DNA of 21,410 bases from an uncultured Clostridia bacterium (GCA_938014855.1 CALLQM010000043.1:1-21410); one strand, 5' to 3'; numbered from the stretch's first letter, positions 13,688-21,410 are shown. Program-made: numbers and translations. The notes: a model not told the origin generated them from the letters alone.

Positions 13688-15181
13688 TCAATCGTCGTGT
13701 TCTGCCCAATCACGGCTGCGTGAAACAGCTTTGCGCCATCCGCGCAGAAGTTTTTGACGTTTCTCGTCCTGCATATCGGGCTGATAGCTGACATCGCATC
13801 TCCACAGCTTTTTAATCTGTGCGGTATTGTTCCATACCCCGACCGCAAGCCCCGCTAAATAAGCCGCACCCAACGCTGTCGTTTCCCGAATCATCGGGCG
13901 GCGCACCGGCTTATTGAGAATATCGGACTGGAACTGCATTAAGAAACGGTCGCGGCTGGCGCCGCCGTCTACATTCAGCTCCCTGAGCTTTGTTCCGGTA
14001 TCCTTTTCCATCGCCTCCACAAGTTCCAGACTTTGATAGGCAATGGATTCCTGAGCGGCACGAATCAGATGTTCCCGGCGGGTTCCACGGGTGATGCCCA
14101 TAATGCATCCGCGTGCATACATGTCCCAATACGGCGCTCCCAATCCTGTAAACGCAGGAACAATATAAACGCCGCCGGTATCTTCCACTTTCTGCGCGTA
14201 ATACTCGGCGTCACAGCTTTCCGTAATAAACCGCAGTTCGTCACGCACCCATTGAATGACTGCGCCGCCCACAAAAACGCTGCCCTCAAGCGCATACTGC
14301 ACCTTTCCGTCCAACCCGATGGCAATGGTGGTAAGCAGTCCGTTTTCGCTTTGGCATGGGGTGTCTCCGGTATTCATCAGCAAAAAGCATCCGGTTCCAT
14401 ACGTGTTCTTGGCGTCGCCTTTTTCAAAACAGGTCTGCCCAAACAAAGCGGCCTGCTGATCTCCCGCAATTCCGGCAATAGGAATCGGCACATCTTGAAT
14501 GGTGACATGCCCGTATACTTCACTCGAGTTATGTACTTCCGGCAGCATTGCGCGCGGAATGTCCAGAGCCTCCAGCAGACGGTCATCCCAGTCAAGCCGA
14601 TGAATGTTATAGATCATCGTGCGTGATGCGTTGGTATAGTCCGTCACATGGATTTCCCCGCCCGTCAGTTTCCAAATCAGCCAGCTGTCCACTGTACCAA
14701 ACAGGATTTCGCCACGTTCTGCTTTTTCACGCGCACCCGGCACACGATCCAGAATCCATTTGATTTTTGTACCGGAAAAATACGCATCGAGCACCAATCC
14801 CGTGGCATCCCGAATATAATCCGTCAAGCCCCGCAGCTTGAGCTGGTCGCAGAGTTCTGCTGTACGGCGGCACTGCCAAACGATGGCATTATAAATCGGG
14901 CGGCCGGTTGTTTTGTCCCATAAAATCGTGGTTTCGCGCTGATTGGTGATTCCGATTGCGGCAATATCCCGCACATTCACACCGCTTTTCGCAATCACTT
15001 CCATCATCACCGCATACTGGGAAGAATAAATCTCCATCGGGTCGTGCTCCACCCAGCCTTCTTTCGGGTAAAGCTGGGTGAACTCCTTTTGAGCCATTTC
15101 CACAATGTTTTGTTCCTGATCAAACAAAATTGCGCGGGAACTCGTCGTTCCCTGATCCAACGCCATAATATAACGTGCCAT
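13688..15181 (-). CDS. glpK: Glycerol kinase
   Basis: A 497-residue FGGY-family kinase, the normal length, that converts glycerol to glycerol 3-phosphate with ATP. Signatures are ALDQGTTSSRAILFDQ at residues 6-21, AIGITNQRETTILWDKTTG near 75-93, GIAGDQQAALFGQ near 240, NTYGTGCFLLMNTG, and VDGGASRDRFLMQFQSD plus ETTALGAAYLAGLA near the end. The ATG at 15181 is chosen because the typical MARYIMALDQG begins there and GAGAGGGG lies about eight bases upstream; the open frame extends further with no conserved sequence. It is the last gene of the glycerol cluster. Unlike Bacillus and Enterococcus GlpK, the loop around residue 230 (SSEVYGHVTIQDVPIPIAG) lacks the His that HPr phosphorylates, so PTS control is unlikely. 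Confidence 0.96.
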   Translation of the reverse strand: MARYIMALDQGTTSSRAILFDQEQNIVEMAQKEFTQLYPKEGWVEHDPMEIYSSQYAVMMEVIAKSGVNVRDIAAIGITNQRETTILWDKTTGRPIYNAIVWQCRRTAELCDQLKLRGLTDYIRDATGLVLDAYFSGTKIKWILDRVPGAREKAERGEILFGTVDSWLIWKLTGGEIHVTDYTNASRTMIYNIHRLDWDDRLLEALDIPRAMLPEVHNSSEVYGHVTIQDVPIPIAGIAGDQQAALFGQTCFEKGDAKNTYGTGCFLLMNTGDTPCQSENGLLTTIAIGLDGKVQYALEGSVFVGGAVIQWVRDELRFITESCDAEYYAQKVEDTGGVYIVPAFTGLGAPYWDMYARGCIMGITRGTRREHLIRAAQESIAYQSLELVEAMEKDTGTKLRELNVDGGASRDRFLMQFQSDILNKPVRRPMIRETTALGAAYLAGLAVGVWNNTAQIKKLWRCDVSYQPDMQDEKRQKLLRGWRKAVSRSRDWAEHDD

Positions 15182-15195
15182 GCCTAAAACCCCTC

Positions 15196-15558
15196 TCAAG
15201 CCGGTGCCGCGCTCTCCATACTGCGCGACGCCACAAAGTCGATTCCGGTTCCGCAAACATTTTGTACAACTACCTGCCCCAGTTTTATAGGGGCATGCAG
15301 TGTAACCTCATCCAGTGTCTTCATTGCCTCAAAAATGAGCGATTTAGGAATCACTCCATTGGTTTTGACCGGACATCGACGATGCATTGCGCCCTCTATC
15401 CGAACCGTGGAGGTGATGACTCTGGTAGGATTTAACAGTTCCATTTTACCATACGTTTCACCGCGGGGGCAAGAGTGCCCGGTGACTTTAAACCCGTTGT
15501 CTTCGTCTACATGCAGATGACAGCCTTTTGGGCAGACAATGCATATCAATTCTGTCAT
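15196..15558 (-). CDS. DUF1667 domain protein of the glycerol cluster
   Basis: A 120-residue protein with an N-terminal Cys cluster, CIVCPKGCHL, and a later HSCPRGETYG, consistent with a small metal or iron-sulfur site. Then come MELLNPTRVITSTVR and VPKSLI-like segments typical of DUF1667. This family is repeatedly found beside the FAD oxidoreductase and GlpA-like genes of Firmicute glycerol clusters and probably forms an electron-transfer partner, comparable in role to the GlpC/GlpB part of anaerobic G3P dehydrogenase. Its ATG overlaps the FAD gene stop by four bases (ATGA), and glpK starts 14 bases after it. The role is inferred from context. Confidence 0.86.
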   Translation of the reverse strand: MTELICIVCPKGCHLHVDEDNGFKVTGHSCPRGETYGKMELLNPTRVITSTVRIEGAMHRRCPVKTNGVIPKSLIFEAMKTLDEVTLHAPIKLGQVVVQNVCGTGIDFVASRSMESAAPA

Positions 15559-16814
15559 CGTGTTCCCTCCTCAATTGAAATCATGACCGTATCTTCCTTC
15601 GCTTTTTCCAAAAGCACTTTCGGAAGAAGAATGTGTTCCATTTCACCAGGCGCCATATGATCGCGTGAAAACTTTGCAATCTGTTCGGAACCGCTCGTTA
15701 CCCGGATGGTACTGGTTTCGCAGATACGGTTGACACGGAAAAATACATCCGCGCGTTTCTCCACCTGCCCCAAGCGGATATGCTGTGGAACGGTATAGGT
15801 CACGCCATCCCCGTTTTTCAGCTGTAAAATACGTCCGTCCCCGCTGAATTCATCTTTTACATAACGTGCCGCGGCGGCTCCCGCGCGCTGGCTTTCGGCG
15901 GTCACAAAATCCACAAGATCATGCACATGCACTACATTGCCGCAGGCAAATACGCCCGGAATGGAAGTTTCCATATTTTCATAAACAATCGCGCCGTTGG
16001 TGCGCCGATCAATTTCAATTCCGGCTTCGCGGGTCAGTTCATTTTCCGGAATCAGACCCACCGAAAGCAGAATGGTATCGCAGTCAAACTCCTGTTCGGT
16101 TCCGGGAATGGGCTTTCGGTTTTCATCCACTTCTGCCACAATCACCTTTTCAACGCGCTCTGTCCCTTGAATATCAATAATGGTATGGGAAAGATAGAGC
16201 GGTATATCATAATCATGCAGACACTGTACAATGTTGCGGTTGAGTCCGCCCGAATACGGCATCAATTCCACGCAGGCAAGCACTTTCGCGCCCTCAAGCG
16301 TCATACGGCGCGCCATAATCAGCCCGATGTCGCCGGAGCCGAGAATGAGCACCCGTCTGCCCACCATATAGCCCTCCATATTAATATAGCGCTGAGCGGT
16401 GCCCGCTGTAAAAATACCAGCAGGGCGCGTGCCGGGAATCGCAATTGCGCCGCGCGTACGTTCACGGCATCCCATTGCAAGTACAATCGATTTCGCCTGA
16501 AGCACGCGGTAACCATCTGCACAGCTCACCGCGTGAACCTCACGCTGTGGCGTGACCGCCAGCACCATGGTATCCAAGCTGACTTCCACATTGGTATCTC
16601 GAAGCATTTCTACAAACCGACCCGCATATTCCGGTCCGGTCAATTCCTCTTTAAAATAATGAAGCCCAAATCCGTTATGTATGCATTGGTTGAGGATGCC
16701 GCCCAGTTCTTTATCACGCTCGATGATGAGGATTTTGCGCAGTCCGTCTTGATATGCCTGACAAGCGGCGGCAAGCCCCGCCGGACCTCCTCCAATTACA
16801 ATCAATTCATACAT
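15555..16814 (-). CDS. NAD(P)/FAD-dependent oxidoreductase, glycerol-3-phosphate dehydrogenase partner
   Basis: A 419-residue pyridine nucleotide-disulfide oxidoreductase-type flavoprotein. The FAD motif is VIGGGPAGLAAACQAYQDG from residue 6, with LIIERDKELGGILNQ following. A second dinucleotide motif, LILGSGDIGLIMARR, lies near 160, and GVFACGNVVHVHDLVDFV is the conserved FAD-binding site near 290. It occurs with the GlpA-like protein and DUF1667 as a three-protein unit in Clostridia, where it probably passes electrons from glycerol 3-phosphate. The ATG at 16814 has GGAGGG upstream and overlaps the GlpA-like gene by eight bases; another reading begins at 16844 but adds nothing conserved. The partnership is inferred from gene order and overlaps. 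Confidence 0.88.
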   Translation of the reverse strand: MYELIVIGGGPAGLAAACQAYQDGLRKILIIERDKELGGILNQCIHNGFGLHYFKEELTGPEYAGRFVEMLRDTNVEVSLDTMVLAVTPQREVHAVSCADGYRVLQAKSIVLAMGCRERTRGAIAIPGTRPAGIFTAGTAQRYINMEGYMVGRRVLILGSGDIGLIMARRMTLEGAKVLACVELMPYSGGLNRNIVQCLHDYDIPLYLSHTIIDIQGTERVEKVIVAEVDENRKPIPGTEQEFDCDTILLSVGLIPENELTREAGIEIDRRTNGAIVYENMETSIPGVFACGNVVHVHDLVDFVTAESQRAGAAAARYVKDEFSGDGRILQLKNGDGVTYTVPQHIRLGQVEKRADVFFRVNRICETSTIRVTSGSEQIAKFSRDHMAPGEMEHILLPKVLLEKAKEDTVMISIEEGTR

Positions 16815-18255
16815 TGTCGTTCCCTCCTGCCTTGGTTTCCCCAACCAGAATCACGGTTCCCGCTTTGTCCTGCACGATTTCTGTCGGGTCTTTTTTCAGT
16901 TCTCTTGCTAGGATTTCTAAAACGCGGGGGCCGCAGAAACCGCCTTGACAGCGTCCCATGCCTGCATTGGCGCGTCGTTTGATCCCATCGACCGAACAAG
17001 GCGGAATCGGAGAACGAAACGTTTCGACAATTTCTCCCTCCGTAATGGTTTCGCACCGACAGATTACCCGACCGTAAGAGGGGTCTTTTGCAATCAATGC
17101 CGCTTTTTCTTCCATAGAAAGTTCCTTAAAGCGGATGCGTTTTCGCGTATCGATAAACTCTGCTTTCTTTTCCAGTTTGAGTCCTGCTTGTTCCAACAAT
17201 TGCGCCGCCATCACAGCAATTGCCGGCGCCGCAGAGAGTCCCGGCGATTTAATTCCCGCCAAATCGATGAATCCCTTTGCGTCCTCTGCCTGTGCAATGA
17301 GAAAATCGTCCGTCTCAGTGACCGCGCGCAAGCCCGCAAAATTTCGAATTGACTGCCTCAGATTCAGCGTCGGAAGGGACTTCCTTGCCATTTTTGCGAC
17401 ATACGCCAAACCGTCACCGGTCGTGGCGAGATTTTCCCTGTCTACCGGTTCGGAATCCGGTCCGACAATCAAATTCCCGTGCACGGTGGGCGACACGAGC
17501 ACCCCCTTGCCCGCTTTGGTCGGACACTGGAAAATTACTCTGCCCACCTGCGAGCCTTCCGACTTATCCAGCAGATAATACTGCCCGCGGCTTGGATGGA
17601 TGGAAAAGGTATGCTCGGCAACCATATCGTGTACCATGTCGGAATGAATGCCTGCCGCATTCAGCACGGTTTTCGCCTGATAGACTCCATTGGGCGTCGT
17701 CAGTTCATAGCCGCCATCCTCCAGCTTTTTAATTGCCGTGACACCGCTGTTCAGATACAGCTTGACGCCGTTGCGTACCGCGGTTTCTGCAAGCGCAAGC
17801 GTATACTCCCATGGGCTTACGATTGCGGCAGTTGGGGCATACAGCGCGCTCTTTACTTCCCCGCTTAGATTCGGTTCAATTGCTTTTACCTGTTCGCTGT
17901 CCAATACCGAAAGATGCGGGACACCATTTCGTTTTCCGCGCTTATACAATTTTTCCACTTGTTTGCTTTCCTCATCCGAAAATGCAAGCACAAGCGACCC
18001 GATCTGCCGATACGGTACATCGAGTTTTTGGCAGAGTTCCTTTGCCATCACCGAACCCTGCACATTGAGTTTTGCCATCAACGTACCGGGAGCGGGGTCA
18101 TATCCCGCGTGGATAATTGCACTGTTTGCCTTTGTGGTACCGTTTGCAACATCGTTTTCACTCTCCAGAACCGCCACCGAAAGATGGTATTTTGACAGCT
18201 CATAAGCTGCCGCCGCACCAACGATTCCGCATCCGATTACAGCAACATCAAACAT
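16807..18255 (-). CDS. glpA: Glycerol-3-phosphate dehydrogenase-like FAD protein (GlpA type, with C-terminal [2Fe-2S] BFD-like domain)
   Basis: A 482-residue flavoprotein resembling GlpA of the anaerobic glycerol-3-phosphate dehydrogenase. It oxidises glycerol 3-phosphate to dihydroxyacetone phosphate and passes electrons on. The N-terminal FAD site is AVIGCGIVGAAAAYELSKY at residues 5-23 with AVLESE next; TKANSAIIHAGYD and the catalytic region follow. The last 90 residues carry ICRCETITEGEI and GMGRCQGGFCGP, a BFD-like [2Fe-2S] domain. A relation to L-2-hydroxyglutarate oxidase-type proteins is possible, but the context with glpP and glpK fixes the role. Two ATGs stand in tandem (18258 and 18255). 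The second fits the AGGAGG (six bases away) better. It begins the operon behind the GlpP-controlled leader. Confidence 0.9.
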   Translation of the reverse strand: MFDVAVIGCGIVGAAAAYELSKYHLSVAVLESENDVANGTTKANSAIIHAGYDPAPGTLMAKLNVQGSVMAKELCQKLDVPYRQIGSLVLAFSDEESKQVEKLYKRGKRNGVPHLSVLDSEQVKAIEPNLSGEVKSALYAPTAAIVSPWEYTLALAETAVRNGVKLYLNSGVTAIKKLEDGGYELTTPNGVYQAKTVLNAAGIHSDMVHDMVAEHTFSIHPSRGQYYLLDKSEGSQVGRVIFQCPTKAGKGVLVSPTVHGNLIVGPDSEPVDRENLATTGDGLAYVAKMARKSLPTLNLRQSIRNFAGLRAVTETDDFLIAQAEDAKGFIDLAGIKSPGLSAAPAIAVMAAQLLEQAGLKLEKKAEFIDTRKRIRFKELSMEEKAALIAKDPSYGRVICRCETITEGEIVETFRSPIPPCSVDGIKRRANAGMGRCQGGFCGPRVLEILARELKKDPTEIVQDKAGTVILVGETKAGGNDNV

Positions 18256-18278
18256 CATGTTCCTCCTTTACAAGCAGC

Positions 18279-18329
18279 AAAAAAGAGCACAACAAAACGC
18301 ACCTGTTACGGTTTCGTTTTGCTATGCTC
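18279..18329 (-). terminator. Leader terminator of the glpA operon, presumed GlpP target
   Basis: On the minus strand, GAGCATAGCAAAACG (18329-18315) pairs with CGTTTTGTTGTGCTC (18299-18285). This is a 15-bp stem with two G-U pairs and a 15-base loop, and it is followed at once by six U residues (18284-18279). It lies in the leader RNA of the glpA promoter and before the ribosome site. GlpP of Bacillus acts on a terminator in just this position. Confidence 0.85.
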
Positions 18330-18365
18330 TCAATCTCAAATAGCTCATATTTTATTTACGACTTT

Positions 18366-18394
18366 ATTATACTATAATTTTATCAAAAATGCAA
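18366..18394 (-). promoter_or_regulatory. Promoter of the glpA-FAD-DUF1667-glpK operon
   Basis: On the minus strand TTGCAT (18394-18389) and a perfect TATAAT (18371-18366) are 17 bases apart. The transcript would start near 18359 and carry a leader of about 105 bases containing the terminator at 18279-18329. The -35 lies just past the glpP stop codon. Confidence 0.8.
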
Positions 18395-18404
18395 TTCATT
18401 TGCA

Positions 18405-18974
18405 CTATAAAAACCATACTCCGGGATTGGTGGATGATACGGCGGCCGCTCCCGCGCTCAGCGCATTGACCACGTCTTCCTTGTCACTGATGAGTCCGCC
18501 CGCTATGATTGGTTGTTGGCAGGATTCCGCCAGCCGATGGATGATTTTCGGCATGACACCCGGCAGAACTTCAACAAGATCTGCGCCCTCCTGCGCAAGC
18601 TGTTTTTGTACGTTCACAAGCGCGATGGAGTCGAGCAGAAAAAAGCGCTGAATAGCCAAAAGTCCGTGGTTTTTGGCATAGCGCACCAATGCCGGTTTGG
18701 TAGAAATAATGCCGTCCGCACCGGTTCCTTTTGCAATGAAGTCAATCGATGCTTCCCGAGCGGAAAGCCCATCAATAAGATCAACATGCACCAATGCGGT
18801 TTTTCCGGCTTCTTTTATGCGCGCGACAATTTCCGAAATGGTTACGACCGTTCCGTAAAGCACAAACACCACCTGTGATTCGCTTTCCAAACATTTATCT
18901 AACCCTTCTTCGCTTTTTACCGCGGCGACCACCGGAGTTTCTTCCAACAGCTCAACCAGCTCTGAACGCTTCAT
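18405..18974 (-). CDS. glpP: Glycerol-3-phosphate-responsive antiterminator GlpP
   Basis: A 189-residue TIM-barrel-like protein of the GlpP family. It binds leader RNA in the presence of glycerol 3-phosphate and prevents transcription termination. Visible features are the N-terminal ELVELLEETPVVAAVKSEE, then HVDLIDGLS, GADGIISTKPALVRYAKNHG, QRFFLLDS and the C-terminal GADLVEVLPGVMPKIIHR with PIIAGGLISDKEDV. These include the phosphate-binding loop of the barrel. The ATG at 18974 follows AAAGGGTGG by six bases; a longer reading from 19004 is not conserved. Its own promoter is at 19005-19033. It lies directly upstream of the leader it presumably acts on. Confidence 0.94.
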   Translation of the reverse strand: MKRSELVELLEETPVVAAVKSEEGLDKCLESESQVVFVLYGTVVTISEIVARIKEAGKTALVHVDLIDGLSAREASIDFIAKGTGADGIISTKPALVRYAKNHGLLAIQRFFLLDSIALVNVQKQLAQEGADLVEVLPGVMPKIIHRLAESCQQPIIAGGLISDKEDVVNALSAGAAAVSSTNPGVWFL

Positions 18975-19004
18975 CCGAAACCACCCTTTCCCAAATCTAT
19001 CCAA

Positions 19005-19033
19005 ATTATGTGCTACTTTTTAAGGTTTGTCAA
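19005..19033 (-). promoter_or_regulatory. Promoter of glpP
   Basis: On the minus strand TTGACA (19033-19028) and CATAAT (19010-19005) are 17 bases apart. Transcription should begin near 18998, a short leader before the ATG at 18974. Confidence 0.8.
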
Positions 19034-19052
19034 TCTTTTTGAACCATTTTTA

Positions 19053-19098
19053 TGAACAAAAAGAAAGGGAGCTTCCCTTTACAAAGGAAACTCCCTTT
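19053..19098 (-). terminator. Intrinsic terminator after the DUF4340 gene
   Basis: On the minus strand AAAGGGAGTTTCC (19098-19086) pairs with GGAAGCTCCCTTT (19076-19064) over 13 bp with one U-G pair, followed by CTTTTTGTTC. It closes the DUF4340 unit just before the glpP promoter. Confidence 0.85.
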
Positions 19099-19104
19099 AC
19101 AACG

Positions 19105-20514
19105 CTAAATGGTGGGTTCGATTTCGCCGTCATTTTGTATCGACTGCGTATTTTTCAGCAATATGTCCACATGTTTTTCTCTCATTAGGAATCGGTCACC
19201 GCCGTTGATCTGCATGATTGCACGTCGGGTCGGTCCTTCATAATAATGAATTGTATCCGCTTGCTTTGCGCTGTCGCGATATGTGTACGTAACAGTCAAA
19301 AGCGGAGTATCTGAAGCAGGAGGCGTTTCGGTATATTCATCCGCGGAAACCCCAATCAGCGACTGGTAGTAACTCTTAAATCGAGCGGTATCCACCGTTT
19401 TTCCGCCGCTTGTAACTAGAAGCGAATCGTCTTCGCCGCTTATCTCAAAGGTAATGGCTTGTTCCGGTACTGTAACGGTAACCGACTGCAGCTCCTGAAT
19501 ATTAGGCATTGGAGCGCGTTTACTGACAAAATCGCCATAATCCATCGTCAGCCACGGCAGACGGTCTGATGCAATCGCATAAACGACCGGTCTGCCCTCC
19601 CGCATTAGATAAACAGTGGCTCCCTCCGATTTCCCTGCATACAGCACACACTTCTGTTGTGTGCCATTTTCGTCATACACCAATTCTACTGTCGCGCTCG
19701 GCTCTTTCAGCCCAAAGCTTTCCAGCTGTTCATCCGTCGGGTTTAGTGCGGCGGCTTGATCGGCTCGGATATTGAGCAAATCGGATAGAACTTGTTCTTT
19801 TTCGGAATCCACACTACCATGTCCCGGCGTTACCAAACGGAATGTTTCGAGCGCGGCGTCTTCTTCATCCGCTTTGCGTTCTATCGTAATCGGTTCGGCA
19901 TCGGCCTGCCCTGTAAAGGTAACCTGCTTAATTTTTGCCGCTTCGCCGCTTTCTGTTTTTGGCGGTTGTGTGACCGCTGTATCCACAAGATCAACCAAAC
20001 TGCCCAAAAAATTGGATACGGTCTGTTCGGCAAATACATAAACACTGTCGTCATCGGTCTTGCAGTAAACACCCTGACCGCCCGGTGCATCTGCACCAAT
20101 CTCCAAAACATAGGTACTGTCGTCGCGGTAAGATGCTGTTACCACTGCTCTGGGCTGTTCCAAGCCAAAATCGGACAAACTGGAAACCTGTTCAATTTTC
20201 TGCTCGGCGTGAACAGAAAGCATTCCACTGCGCATGCTTTCCAATTTGCTTTCGGCAAGCGGAATTGTTTCATCTAAATCGGAAACTCGGATGGTTTTTC
20301 CATCAAACGAAACCGTAAAACCGCCCGCTTGATTGGTCACTTCAACCGAAGTCAGATCACCCTCTTGTTTCTGAAGAAGATCCACACCGGTTTGCGTAAT
20401 TGAACTGCTTTCCTGCGGCGGTTCCGCCGCGGAATTATTTAGAAACCAAAGCAGTCCGCCCAGCCCGACCGCAAGCAAAGCAAACACCAATAATAGAATG
20501 AATTGCCGTTTCAT
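19105..20514 (-). CDS. DUF4340 domain-containing membrane-anchored protein
   Basis: A 469-residue protein with one N-terminal membrane anchor (MKRQFILLLVFALLAVGLGG onward, residues 1-28) and a large extracytoplasmic part made of repeated beta-rich modules. Repeats are seen as LEQPRAVVTASYRDDSTYVLEIGAD-type modules and a later LKEPSATVELVYDENG, with a short string of Ser-Glu-Asp linkers. This fits the DUF4340 family, found next to GldG-like ABC transporter proteins in Firmicutes. Its biochemical role is not known. GAGGAGGACG lies ahead of the ATG at 20514. It starts 15 bases after the GldG-like gene ends and is probably cotranscribed with it. Confidence 0.88.
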   Translation of the reverse strand: MKRQFILLLVFALLAVGLGGLLWFLNNSAAEPPQESSSITQTGVDLLQKQEGDLTSVEVTNQAGGFTVSFDGKTIRVSDLDETIPLAESKLESMRSGMLSVHAEQKIEQVSSLSDFGLEQPRAVVTASYRDDSTYVLEIGADAPGGQGVYCKTDDDSVYVFAEQTVSNFLGSLVDLVDTAVTQPPKTESGEAAKIKQVTFTGQADAEPITIERKADEEDAALETFRLVTPGHGSVDSEKEQVLSDLLNIRADQAAALNPTDEQLESFGLKEPSATVELVYDENGTQQKCVLYAGKSEGATVYLMREGRPVVYAIASDRLPWLTMDYGDFVSKRAPMPNIQELQSVTVTVPEQAITFEISGEDDSLLVTSGGKTVDTARFKSYYQSLIGVSADEYTETPPASDTPLLTVTYTYRDSAKQADTIHYYEGPTRRAIMQINGGDRFLMREKHVDILLKNTQSIQNDGEIEPTI

Positions 20515-20529
20515 AGCGTCCTCCTCGTA

Positions 20530-21410
20530 TTATAAGTGGCGACGGTGCACCCAAACTGCGACACCGATGATCAAAATAACCAGCGGCAGGAGCAAGATAA
20601 AGATGCCGCCCAGCAGATAAGCCTGCACCATATTGGTAAGCCCCAGCTGATCGCCGCTGAGGTCTTTCGGTGCAATCGTAACCACATCTTCTCGATTGGT
20701 CAATGTATTAAATGCAGAAAGCAGATAATCGGCATTTGCCACCGATTTATTGGTCATAAACAGTTCTTCCAAAGATGCGGCAGACGCCACGGTTAACACA
20801 TTGCTAGTGGCAGGTTTCCCGTTCACATCTTTTTTGTAAGTAGAGCGGATCATTGCAGGTGCCGCACGCAGATCGTTTTCGGTCGGCTGCCAGTTTTCGT
20901 CGGCATCCTGCGGCATCACAATGGCACTGTTGTAATAGGAAAGCAGTTCAGTGGTTTCATATCCGTCCTGCATTTCAAACAGACGATTTAATTCGCGTCC
21001 CGCATAGCTGACAAACCGGTTGTTTTCGGGAAGATTTCCACGATAGTCGTCAGCCGTATATTCCACGGTGCAGAGCGACGGCGTTGCGTAAAACATGTTG
21101 TTTGCATCGGATTCGAGCATGATGCCGGGTTTGACTTCAATGCCCCATTCTGCTAAAAATGCATCCAAATTCGGAAGTTCAAAAGCAGTCGCCGCCGGCG
21201 CATAAAACAGCGTCTTGCCGTATTTCTGCCCATTTTCCAAAAATGCATCGAGCTTTTCCAAAACTTTTTCATCCGGATCACGGCTTGTTCCGACCATGAC
21301 CGCCAAATCTGCCTGCGGATCAATTTCCTCCGTTGCAAGATTCTGTTCCACAACTTCGAAATTGTTTTGTGTCAAAAGTGCGCGAAACGCTTCCGGAACA
21401 GCTTCTCCAT
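20530..21410 (-). CDS. GldG-like ABC transporter auxiliary protein, 5' end outside the window
   Basis: The frame is open to the window edge, so only the last 293 residues are seen. The visible part begins GEAVPEAFRALLTQNNFEVV and continues with PQADLAVMVGTSRDP, YGKTLFYAPAATAFELPNLD and a series of alpha/beta repeats. It ends with a single C-terminal membrane segment (GIFILLLPLVILIIGVAVWV) and a short basic tail HRRHL. This fits the GldG family (ABC-type auxiliary transport component), usually next to an ATP-binding subunit and permease, which would lie beyond the right edge. A TTG at 21375 is not the true start because the frame stays open further upstream with family-like sequence. Confidence 0.8.
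   Translation of the reverse strand, partial: GEAVPEAFRALLTQNNFEVVEQNLATEEIDPQADLAVMVGTSRDPDEKVLEKLDAFLENGQKYGKTLFYAPAATAFELPNLDAFLAEWGIEVKPGIMLESDANNMFYATPSLCTVEYTADDYRGNLPENNRFVSYAGRELNRLFEMQDGYETTELLSYYNSAIVMPQDADENWQPTENDLRAAPAMIRSTYKKDVNGKPATSNVLTVASAASLEELFMTNKSVANADYLLSAFNTLTNREDVVTIAPKDLSGDQLGLTNMVQAYLLGGIFILLLPLVILIIGVAVWVHRRHL

Noticed and set aside
14033..14626. Open frame of 197 codons opposite glpK
   Set aside because: It is antisense to the conserved glycerol kinase and shows no domain or ribosome site.
15921..16982. Long open frame (353 codons) on the plus strand opposite the FAD oxidoreductase gene
   Set aside because: It is antisense to a well-supported gene, with no recognisable domain and a His/Asn/Arg-rich composition typical of a shadow frame.
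21373..21375. TTG at 21375 as the start of the GldG-like gene
   Set aside because: The frame remains open to the window edge with family-like sequence upstream, so the gene is simply cut by the window.

Overview
The window reads as ordinary chromosome from a low-to-medium GC anaerobic Firmicute, most likely a member of Clostridia (Oscillospirales-like). The reasons are strong AGGAGG-type ribosome binding sites, TTGACA/TATAAT promoters, many intrinsic terminators, and Firmicute families such as YwbE, YwaF, GlpP and an ArsC/Spx-like protein. The taxonomic call is inference from gene content. I see no phage, IS element, CRISPR array, rRNA or tRNA.

Layout. (1) 35-1380, minus: a four-gene operon (ArsC/Spx-like, YwbE, CYTH, GIY-YIG), followed upstream by an unrecognised two-domain protein (1473-2024, minus). 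(2) 2226-4143, plus: a MATE transporter and a C39-like cysteine peptidase fold whose start codon is not canonical. (3) 4163-5496, plus: a DAHP synthase gene behind a complete, tyrosine-rich leader-peptide attenuator. (4) 5500-7633, minus: SDR, MYG1-family and GNAT genes. (5) 7783-8727, plus: a D-2-hydroxyacid dehydrogenase gene broken by an in-frame TGA. (6) 8787-9985, minus: a small acidic protein and a YwaF-like membrane protein. (7) 10224-12095, plus: a uridine-kinase-like P-loop protein and an MgtC/SapB protein, the latter behind a promoter and a hairpin with a U-tract. (8) 12162-13529, minus: a nitroreductase-like protein and an HD-domain protein. (9) 13688-18974, minus: a glycerol catabolic cluster in the order glpP, leader terminator, glpA-like, FAD oxidoreductase, DUF1667, glpK. 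(10) 19105-21410, minus: a GldG-like protein (5' end outside the window) and a DUF4340 protein.

The strongest unusual signal is at 4163-4400, in front of aroF. A TTGACA-17-TATACT promoter drives a 38-codon leader ORF with 7 Tyr codons (4 within codons 11-15). Three mutually exclusive pairings can be drawn by hand: segment 1 with segment 2 (10 bp), segment 2 with the terminator top (15 bp with one bulge), and the terminator itself (12 perfect bp plus U-tract). This is the architecture of ribosome-mediated transcription attenuation, here sensing tyrosine to control the first step of aromatic amino acid synthesis. In Firmicutes, aromatic genes are better known for T-box or TRAP control.

The second coherent system is the glycerol cluster. 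GlpP (a glycerol-3-phosphate-responsive antiterminator) is followed by its own promoter, a 15-bp leader terminator, and the genes for glycerol-3-phosphate oxidation and glycerol phosphorylation. No glycerol facilitator gene is present here, and the kinase appears to lack the HPr-phosphorylated histidine loop of Bacillus/Enterococcus enzymes.
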